NCBI GenBank assembly: GCA_022768325.1
Contig: JALEMI010000044.1
Coordinates: 62,001 to 126,000 of the forward strand
From: Bacteroidales bacterium
GTDB lineage: Bacteria > Bacteroidota > Bacteroidia > Bacteroidales > Marinilabiliaceae
Direction: 5' to 3'
Length of the DNA: 64,000 nt
This document shows, piece by piece, positions 55,476 to 64,000 of this stretch (the first letter of the stretch is position 1; each line of letters opens with the position of its first letter). Below the pieces are notes generated by a model that was not told the DNA's origin, made no database searches, and was given only the letters and a program-made list of their open reading frames with translations. Position numbers and translations under genes: made by a program.

Positions 55476-56174
55476 TTACTTCTCAGCGTCGGCAATCATC
55501 TCCTTGCTGGCGGTGATGTAGACCTCTACGCGGCGGTTCTTTGCGCGACCAGCTGCGGTGCCGTTGTCAGCTACTGGATACTCGCTCGCAAGACCGCGGG
55601 TAGTGATTTTGGATGAAGGCACGCCCTGCGATTTCAGGTATTCAGCCACGGCTTGAGCGCGTTCTTTTGAAAGCTTCTCGTTGACGGCTACGGAACCGGT
55701 GCTGTCAGTGTGACCTTCGACGGTGATGTCTGCAGCAGACACGTCCTCACCCGTGGTGAGCTTCTTAGCGAAGGCGGCAAGATTGGTCTTTGCGCTCTGG
55801 CTGAGGGTGCTTTTGCCTGTTGCAAACTTGATGCCGTCCTCGCCGAATGTTACCTGGATGGCTTTCAGACCGTTCTGATCCTCAACCTCGTTGACCTGCG
55901 CGTTATTGAGTGCCTCAAGCTCCTTCTTTTTCTTATCCATCTTCTTGCCGATGATGATGCCGGCGGTCGTGCCGACAGCTGCACCTGCGGCTGCGCCAAT
56001 CAGAGCGCCCTTCTTGCGGTTGTTCTTAGCTACGAGTACGCCTACGCCTGCGCCGACAGCTGCGCCAGATGCACCACCAATGATGCCACCCTTCGTTGCG
56101 CTGCTTGCGTTGCAACCGGTCAGGACGATGGCAACGCTCAGGCCTGCCATCAAAACAAGGTTCTTAATTTTCAT
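55476..56174 (-). CDS. OmpA family lipoprotein with glycine-zipper region
   Basis: VLTGCNASS lipobox; GGIIGGASGAAVGAGVGVLVAK; ITVEGHTDSTGSVAVNEKLSKERAQAVAEYL. Confidence 0.92.
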   Translation of the reverse strand: MKIKNLVLMAGLSVAIVLTGCNASSATKGGIIGGASGAAVGAGVGVLVAKNNRKKGALIGAAAGAAVGTTAGIIIGKKMDKKKKELEALNNAQVNEVEDQNGLKAIQVTFGEDGIKFATGKSTLSQSAKTNLAAFAKKLTTGEDVSAADITVEGHTDSTGSVAVNEKLSKERAQAVAEYLKSQGVPSSKITTRGLASEYPVADNGTAAGRAKNRRVEVYITASKEMIADAEK

Positions 56175-56346
56175 TTGTTTCGATTTTTATTAGTTGTAAA
56201 TGTAGAACTCTACCTTTTTGCGTACCTGGTGACGTAATCACCACTTCAAAACTGCCTATTTTTACGGCATCGGGTGCCTATTTGTTTCCCCGCACCACAA
56301 TATTACTAAATTTTTCAGAACGGACGTTTTACGCATAACATTCTGA

Positions 56347-57816
<1,470 letters not shown>

Positions 57817-57837
57817 GCGGACTTACACGTTTAAAAA

Positions 57838-57880
57838 CTGCGGCTCGAAGCGTCATACTTCGAGCCGCGGTTTCTTTTTG
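57838..57880 (+). terminator. Terminator of ahcY
   Basis: GCGGCTCGAAG-cgtcata-CTTCGAGCCGC-ggtttcttttt. Confidence 0.85.
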
Positions 57881-57978
57881 CTTTAAGTAAAGGGGCGGGC
57901 AATACGCAAGTGCGGGCGGGAGCGGCAATCACTGCCACGCCCACCCGCACTGACAATAAAAAAACCAGACTAACAGCT

Positions 57979-59415
57979 CTACTTTTGTGCGGCGTCTTTC
58001 ATGAGCCACTCATGAACGCCTTGCGCTGTCTCACGACCACGGGCTATTGCCCTGACCACGAGGCTTGCGCCCGTTGCGGCATCGCCTGCCGCAAATACGC
58101 CGGGGACGCTCGTCATGCCGTCCGGACCGACTTTGATGTTGCCACGAGCGTCGAGCTCTACACCGAGCTCGTTGACGAGGCCCTCGTGGACTGGGGAGAC
58201 GAAGCCCATGCAAAGGAGGACAAGCTCGGCATCGACGGTGTAGGCCGTATCGGGCTTCTCCGTCATCTGCCAACGTCCGCTGGCGTCCTTTGCCCACTCT
58301 ACTTCAACAAGCTCAACCTTCTTGACCTTGCCGCCCTCGCCAATGAAACGCTTCGTGTTGAGGCACCAACGGCGGTCGCAGCCCTCTTTGTGGCTTGAGG
58401 TGGTCTTGAGGACGTTTGGCCAGTAGGGCCATGGGTTGCCCGGGGCGCGGGTTTCGCCCGGCTTGGGCATAATCTCAATTTGCATTACGGAACGGGCTTT
58501 CTGACGATTGCTGGTGCCGACGCAGTCTGAACCCGTGTCGCCACCGCCAATCACGAGGACGGGCTTACCCGTGGCAAGGATGCGCTGGTCGTCCTTCACA
58601 ACGTCCCCACGGTTCACGTGGTTCTGCTGCTGGAGGAAGTCGAGGGCGAAGTGGATGCCTTCAAGCTCACGACCCTCTACCTTCAAGTCGCGGGGCTGAC
58701 CTGCGCCAATTGTGACGACAATGGCGTCAAAGTCCTTGCGTATCTTGTCCAATTTGGTGTTGACGCCAACCTCGGTGCCCGTCTTGAACGTTATGCCCTC
58801 GGCCTGCATGATGGCCAGACGGCGGTCAATCACCTTCTTGCTGAGTTTGAAGTCAGGTATTCCGTAGCGAAGCAAGCCGCCAATAGCATTGCTCTTCTCG
58901 AAGACGGTCACGGCATGACCAGCCTGGTTGAGCATATCAGCCACAGCCATGCCCGCCGGGCCACCGCCAATCACGGCAACCTTCTTACCCGTGCGCTTTG
59001 ACGGGATTCGAGGTTTGACAATGCCGAGGTTGAAGGCGTGTTCTGCCACTGCGCACTCGTTCTCACGAATTGTCACAGCCTCGTTGTCAATTGCCAAGAC
59101 GCAGCTCTTCTCGCACAAGGCGGGGCAAATGCGTCCCGTGAACTCGGGGAAGTTGCTTGTCGAGTTCAGAATCTTATAGGCCGTCTCCCAGTCGCTGCGC
59201 CATGCCGCGTCTTGCCATTCGGGCGTCTTGTTACCCAGCGGGCAAGCCCAGTGGCAGAAAGGTACGCCGCAGTCCATGCAACGGCTGGCCTGAAGCTGGC
59301 GGTCAGCCTCGCCAAGTGTCTGCTCGACCTCGCTGTAATCTTCTACTCGCTCGGCCAGAGCGCGGTAGCCCCCCTCTTTGCGGGCCACTTTTATGAATCC
59401 TTTTGGATCTCCCAT
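57979..59415 (-). CDS. gltD: Glutamate synthase small subunit
   Basis: CMDCGVPFCHWACPLGNKTPEWQD, VAVIGGGPAGMAVADMLNQAGHAVTVFE, VIGGGDTGSDCVGTS. Confidence 0.97.
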   Translation of the reverse strand: MGDPKGFIKVARKEGGYRALAERVEDYSEVEQTLGEADRQLQASRCMDCGVPFCHWACPLGNKTPEWQDAAWRSDWETAYKILNSTSNFPEFTGRICPALCEKSCVLAIDNEAVTIRENECAVAEHAFNLGIVKPRIPSKRTGKKVAVIGGGPAGMAVADMLNQAGHAVTVFEKSNAIGGLLRYGIPDFKLSKKVIDRRLAIMQAEGITFKTGTEVGVNTKLDKIRKDFDAIVVTIGAGQPRDLKVEGRELEGIHFALDFLQQQNHVNRGDVVKDDQRILATGKPVLVIGGGDTGSDCVGTSNRQKARSVMQIEIMPKPGETRAPGNPWPYWPNVLKTTSSHKEGCDRRWCLNTKRFIGEGGKVKKVELVEVEWAKDASGRWQMTEKPDTAYTVDAELVLLCMGFVSPVHEGLVNELGVELDARGNIKVGPDGMTSVPGVFAAGDAATGASLVVRAIARGRETAQGVHEWLMKDAAQK

Positions 59416-59534
59416 TTCTATTCTATATTGACAATCAGGCTTTTTCTTGTTTGCCCGACTGATGGGTTCATGTTGCGTTCTTTTGTTATTTCACGTTTTT
59501 TGGGGCGTGAGACACCGCCCACCGCGGCTTGCGC

Positions 59535-62500
59535 CTAATTGGTGAGGTGGGGTGCGTCGCTCGTCTCCTTGATTTTCTTCTCCAGTTCTTTGAGCTTCTG
59601 CTCTTCGAGGACTTTCTTGTACTCGAAGGGAATGACTTTTACGAACTTCTGGACGTATTTGCTCCAGTTGGAGAGAACACGACGCGCCTTGGCGGAGTTA
59701 GTGTAGATGAGGTGACGGCTCAGCATATCCTGCAGTTCGAGGATGTCGCCCTTGTCTTCAAGTCTGCACAAGTCGACGAGGCCCTTGTTGCAATAGAAGT
59801 CGAAATCGCCTTCCTCATCAAGTACGTAGGCAATGCCGCCGCTCATGCCGGCCGCAAAGTTTCTGCCCGTCTTGCCCAAGACTACCACACGACCGCCAGT
59901 CATGTACTCGCAACAGTGGTCGCCTACGCCTTCAACAACGGCCGAGGCGCCTGAGTTACGAACCGCGAAGCGTTCACCAGCAACGCCGCGTACACTGACG
60001 AAGCCATTTGTAGCGCCATAGAGGGCGGTGTTGCCAATTATGATGTTGTCTTCGGGTACGAACTTGCTGCCCACAGGCGGTACGACGACAATCTTGCCGC
60101 CCGAGAGGCCTTTGCCGAGGTAGTCGTTGCTCTCGCCCTCAAGACGGAAGCTGACGCCGCGAGTGAGGAATGCGCCAAAGCTCTGACCTGCCGAGCCGAA
60201 GAATGTTCCGTTGATGGTGTCCTCGGGAAGTCCCTCTTCGCCGTAGAGCTTGGAAATCTCGCCAGAGAGCATCGCGCCGACGCTTCGGTCAACGTTGTTG
60301 ATATCCTTGCTTATCCAGACCTTCTGACGGTTATGGAGGGCTGTCTCGCTCTGCTGGATGAGGTCGTAGTCCATCACGCCCTGGAGGTCGTGGCTCTGCT
60401 CACCCGTGTTGTAGATGGCGAAACGCTTGCCCGCCTCCTGGAAGTAGGTGATGCGGCTCATGTCGATGCCATGCGTCTTCCAGTTGCCTACCGTCTTGTC
60501 TTGCTCCAAGAGGTCGCTGCGGCCGATGATGTCGTTGAGCGAACGTGCGCCCATCTCGGCGAGAATCTCGCGTACCTCACGAGCCAAGAATCGGAAATAG
60601 TTGACGAGATATTCGCTCTTGCCGCGGAATCGCTTGCGAAGCTCCTCGTCCTGTGTGGCGATGCCGGTAGGACAGGTGTTGAGGTGGCACTTTCTCATCA
60701 TGACGCAACCCAAGACCACGAGGGCGGCCGTTGCAAAGCCATACTCCTCAGCTCCGAGGCAAGCCATCTTGACGACGTCCATACCGTTCTTAAGCTGACC
60801 GTCGGTCTGAATCTTGACGCGGCCGCGGAGGTTGTTCATGACGAGCGTCTGCTGGGTCTCGGCAAGACCTACCTCAACAGGCATACCTGCGTATTTGATT
60901 GAGCTGGCGGGGCTTGCACCCGTGCCGCCTTCAGCACCGGAGATGACAATCAGGTCAGCCTTTGCCTTTACGACACCTGCGGCAATTGTGCCGACACCGC
61001 TCTCGGAGACGAGCTTGACGCTAATCTTGGCGTGAGGGTTGGGGTTCTTGAGGTCGAAAATGAGCTGCTTGAGGTCCTCGATGGAGTAGATGTCGTGGTG
61101 GGGTGGGGGAGAGATGAGGGTGATGCCCGGGGTGGAGTTACGCATCTTCGCGATGATGCTGTTGACCTTGAAGCCAGGCAGCTGGCCACCCTCGCCAGGC
61201 TTAGCACCTTGGGCAATCTTAATCTGAAGCTCGTCGGCGTTGACAAGGTAGTTGTTCGTCACGCCGAAACGGCCTGAGGCAATCTGCTTGATGGAGCTGC
61301 GCAAGTTGGAGCTGAAACGAGAGGCGTCTTCGCCACCCTCACCCGTGTTGCTGCGTCCGCCAATGCTGTTCATGGCAATGGCCATTGCCTCGTGAGCCTC
61401 TTTGCTGATGGCGCCGAAGCTCATTGCGCCCGTCACGAAGCGACGCATGATGCTCTCCTCGCTCTCTACCTCCTCAATTGGCACGGGCTGTCCCTCGCGC
61501 AGTTTCAGGAAGCCGCGGATGAAGAGGGGCGATGCGTTGTCCCTGTCCACACAGGCGCTGAACTCTTTGAATTTCTTGTAGTCGTTCTGGCTTGTAGCCC
61601 ACTGAAGGAGGGCAATGGAGTCTGGGTTCCAACCGTGCCTCTCGCCATACTTGCGGTATGCGAAACGACCGTCGATGTCGAAGACGTCTGTGTCGCCAAA
61701 CTCTTTCTCGCCAAAGGCGCGTTGGTGGAACATCTGCGCCTCTTTGGCAATCTCCTCAAAACCAAGGCCGCCAATCTTGCTCGACGTGCCGACAAAGCTG
61801 TTGTCGATGACCTCTTGTGAGAGACCGATGGCCTCGAACTGCTGGGCGCCATGATAGCTGAGGAGGGTCGAGATGCCCATCTTACTCATTATCTTGAGGA
61901 TGCCCTTGTCGACGGCGTGGATGTAGTTGTCGCGAGCCGTTACGTAGTCCGTAGTGACCTTACCCTCGCGGATGAGGTGGTCGATGGCAACGAAGCAGAG
62001 ATAGGGGTTGATGAGCGAAGCGCCATAGCCAAGGAGGAGGGCAAAGTGCATAACCTCGCGGGCGTCGCCAGTCTCGACAATCAGACCCACTTGCATACGC
62101 TTCTTGGCACGGATAAGGTGGTGGTGAACAGTTGCGACGGCCAATAGCGAAGGAATAGGAACCATGTCTTCGCTGATGCCCTTGTCGCTCAAGATGATGT
62201 AGTTCTTCTGAGCGTCGACAGCATCCTCGGCTTGGCAGCAAATCTGCGCCAATGCGTTGCGGAGACCAACACCGCCCGAACCCTTCGGGAAGAGGATAGG
62301 TATGGTGACGTGTGTGAATTGGCTGTTCTTGCCGTCCTTAATCTTGGCAAGGTCGGTGTTGGAGACTATTGGGCTGTCGCACTTAATGGTGCGGCACTGG
62401 AGCGGCTCCTCGGCCAGAAGGTTGCCCATGATGGACCCGATGTAGTGGGTCAGGCTCATGACCAGACCCTCGCGGATGGAGTCGATAGGGGGGTTGGTGA

Positions 62501-64000
62501 CCTGAGCGAACGTCTGGCGGAAGTATTGGTAAAGGTTTTGGGGCTTCTCGCTGAATGCGGCTGTCGGCGTGTCGTTACCCATTGAGCTGTTGGGCTCTAC
62601 GCCCGTATTGGCCATTGGGGTAATGGTGAGGTTGAAATCCTCCTTATTGTAGCCGAAGGCTTTGCGGTAGGTCTCGAACTTATCGTCGGGAACAACCTGC
62701 TCGGGCACTTTGAGGTCGGTCTTGATGTCATCGAGGCTGAAACGGTTGTTGCGAAGCCAGTTCTCGTATGGGTGCATACGGGCAATCTGGAGCTTTGCCT
62801 CGTCGTTGGGGATTATGGTGCCGAGCTGAGTGTCTACGAGCAAGAGCTTGCCCGGACGGAGGCGACCCTTCTCCTTGATTTCCTCAGGCTCGAAGATTTG
62901 GACACCAACCTCGGAGCCCATGACGATCATGTCGTTCTTCGTGATGACGTAGCGGCTCGGACGGAGACCGTTACGGTCCAACGTACCGCCAACATAGCGG
63001 CCGTCGGTGAAGACAAGGGCTGCCGGACCGTCCCACGGCTCCATGATTGTGGAGTGGTATTCGTAGTAGGCCTTGAGGCTGTCGGGGATTGGGTTCTTGC
63101 TGTTCCAGCTCTCAGGGACCATCATTGTGAGAGCCTGAGGCATCGTGCGGCCAGCCTGTACGAGGAACTCAAAGACGTTGTCGAAAGACGCGGAGTCGCT
63201 CATGTTGGGCTCGACGATGGGGAACACCTTCTTAAGCTCGTCGCCAAATAGGTCGCTCTGGAGGATACCCTCGCGGGCCTGCATCCAAAGCCTGTTGCCG
63301 CGGATGGTGTTAATCTCGCCGTTGTGAGCCAACATACGGAATGGCTGGGCAAGGTCCCATGTGGGGAATGTGTTTGTTGAGAAACGGGAGTGGACTACCG
63401 CAATGGCACTCTTGACGCGGGGGTCTTTCAGGTCAAGGAAGTACTCGCCAAGCTGCTTTGGCGTAAGCATTCCCTTGTAGATGAAGGTGCGGCTCGAGAG
63501 GGAGACTACGTAATAAGACTCCTTGTCGATGATATTGCTCTGGCGAACACGAATCTCCGCCTGCTTGCGGATCATGTAGAGCTTGCGCTCAAATTTGTCG
63601 GTCTCAAGACCGTGACCGCCTACGAAAATCTGACTGATACGCGGCTCGTTGCGCAAGGCAATCTCACCAACGCAGCTGCTGTCTACTGGCACGTCGCGCA
63701 TGGCAATGACCTGCAGGCCCTCGCTCTCTACGAAGTGCTTGAGCGTCTCGACGCATTTCTTCGCGCCATCCTCGTTCTTCGGGAGGAAGATGAGGCCCGA
63801 CGCATATCGTCCCGCATCGGGAAGGTCGGGTACGAGCGTCTTGAAGAAGTCGTGAGGCATCTGAATCAAGATGCCCGCGCCGTCACCACTCTTGTTGTCG
63901 GCTCCCTCCGCACCGCGGTGGGTCATGTTGACGTTGACCTGAAGTCCGCGGCGGACTATGTCGTTGGTCTTTTCGCCCTTGATGTTGGCGACAAAGCCCA
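59535..64000 (-). CDS. gltB: Glutamate synthase large subunit (5' end outside window)
   Basis: The frame stays open past 63926 to the window end (GFVANIKGEKTNDIVRRGLQVNVNMTHRGAEGAD); CHLNTCPTGIATQ, GGRSNTGEGGED. Confidence 0.97.
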   Translation of the reverse strand, partial: GFVANIKGEKTNDIVRRGLQVNVNMTHRGAEGADNKSGDGAGILIQMPHDFFKTLVPDLPDAGRYASGLIFLPKNEDGAKKCVETLKHFVESEGLQVIAMRDVPVDSSCVGEIALRNEPRISQIFVGGHGLETDKFERKLYMIRKQAEIRVRQSNIIDKESYYVVSLSSRTFIYKGMLTPKQLGEYFLDLKDPRVKSAIAVVHSRFSTNTFPTWDLAQPFRMLAHNGEINTIRGNRLWMQAREGILQSDLFGDELKKVFPIVEPNMSDSASFDNVFEFLVQAGRTMPQALTMMVPESWNSKNPIPDSLKAYYEYHSTIMEPWDGPAALVFTDGRYVGGTLDRNGLRPSRYVITKNDMIVMGSEVGVQIFEPEEIKEKGRLRPGKLLLVDTQLGTIIPNDEAKLQIARMHPYENWLRNNRFSLDDIKTDLKVPEQVVPDDKFETYRKAFGYNKEDFNLTITPMANTGVEPNSSMGNDTPTAAFSEKPQNLYQYFRQTFAQVTNPPIDSIREGLVMSLTHYIGSIMGNLLAEEPLQCRTIKCDSPIVSNTDLAKIKDGKNSQFTHVTIPILFPKGSGGVGLRNALAQICCQAEDAVDAQKNYIILSDKGISEDMVPIPSLLAVATVHHHLIRAKKRMQVGLIVETGDAREVMHFALLLGYGASLINPYLCFVAIDHLIREGKVTTDYVTARDNYIHAVDKGILKIMSKMGISTLLSYHGAQQFEAIGLSQEVIDNSFVGTSSKIGGLGFEEIAKEAQMFHQRAFGEKEFGDTDVFDIDGRFAYRKYGERHGWNPDSIALLQWATSQNDYKKFKEFSACVDRDNASPLFIRGFLKLREGQPVPIEEVESEESIMRRFVTGAMSFGAISKEAHEAMAIAMNSIGGRSNTGEGGEDASRFSSNLRSSIKQIASGRFGVTNNYLVNADELQIKIAQGAKPGEGGQLPGFKVNSIIAKMRNSTPGITLISPPPHHDIYSIEDLKQLIFDLKNPNPHAKISVKLVSESGVGTIAAGVVKAKADLIVISGAEGGTGASPASSIKYAGMPVEVGLAETQQTLVMNNLRGRVKIQTDGQLKNGMDVVKMACLGAEEYGFATAALVVLGCVMMRKCHLNTCPTGIATQDEELRKRFRGKSEYLVNYFRFLAREVREILAEMGARSLNDIIGRSDLLEQDKTVGNWKTHGIDMSRITYFQEAGKRFAIYNTGEQSHDLQGVMDYDLIQQSETALHNRQKVWISKDINNVDRSVGAMLSGEISKLYGEEGLPEDTINGTFFGSAGQSFGAFLTRGVSFRLEGESNDYLGKGLSGGKIVVVPPVGSKFVPEDNIIIGNTALYGATNGFVSVRGVAGERFAVRNSGASAVVEGVGDHCCEYMTGGRVVVLGKTGRNFAAGMSGGIAYVLDEEGDFDFYCNKGLVDLCRLEDKGDILELQDMLSRHLIYTNSAKARRVLSNWSKYVQKFVKVIPFEYKKVLEEQKLKELEKKIKETSDAPHLTN

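Noticed and set aside
57911-57953. GC-rich inverted repeat AGTGCGGGCGGG...CCCACCCGCACT after ahcY
   Set aside because: Could be a gltD terminator but lacks a T-run on the minus strand; not supported enough to call.

Overview
The window reads as a Bacteroidota (probably Bacteroidales-like) chromosome. It carries TTG-N19-TAnnTTTG promoters, a HmuY/TonB-receptor pair, a YifB/ComM-type ATPase and gltBD. No phage, transposon or CRISPR array was seen. From left to right: (i) a surface-polysaccharide segment (ABC fragment, TylF-like protein, pyruvyl transferase, MenD-like TPP enzyme, SDR, flippase); (ii) a deletion-bearing AAA-ATPase/PD-(D/E)XK nuclease remnant; (iii) an ~18-kb minus-strand chemosensory operon (yfiR-like, MCP, STAS, cheY, cheA, 2x cheW, cheR, a histidine-kinase-like protein lacking its His, cheD, cheB, GAF/PAS protein, two degenerate cheR, cheB domain, GAF protein, SpoIIE phosphatase, SiaB-like kinase) with no flagellar genes; (iv) ribF and a HmuY/TonB-dependent receptor pair; (v) a plus-strand second MCP, SiaB-SiaC pair, large ABCG-type transporter and duplicated lipoproteins; (vi) housekeeping genes (yifB, nadB, sigma-54 regulator, ppx/gppA, pepP, recJ, trxA, prmC, ribD, comEC, tRNA-Pro, ompA-like, ahcY, gltD, gltB). 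The most novel-looking signals are non-coding. One is a divergent pair of paralogous, structured, terminator-ended small-RNA units at 49.49-50.09 kb, with covarying stems and an identically spaced upstream element. Another is a structured ncRNA candidate at 32.19-32.47 kb preceded by 21-bp-phased TTCGTCA repeats. A third is the combined chemosensory and Sia-type partner-switching system. All calls come from reading the sequence and the supplied ORFs; no database search was run.
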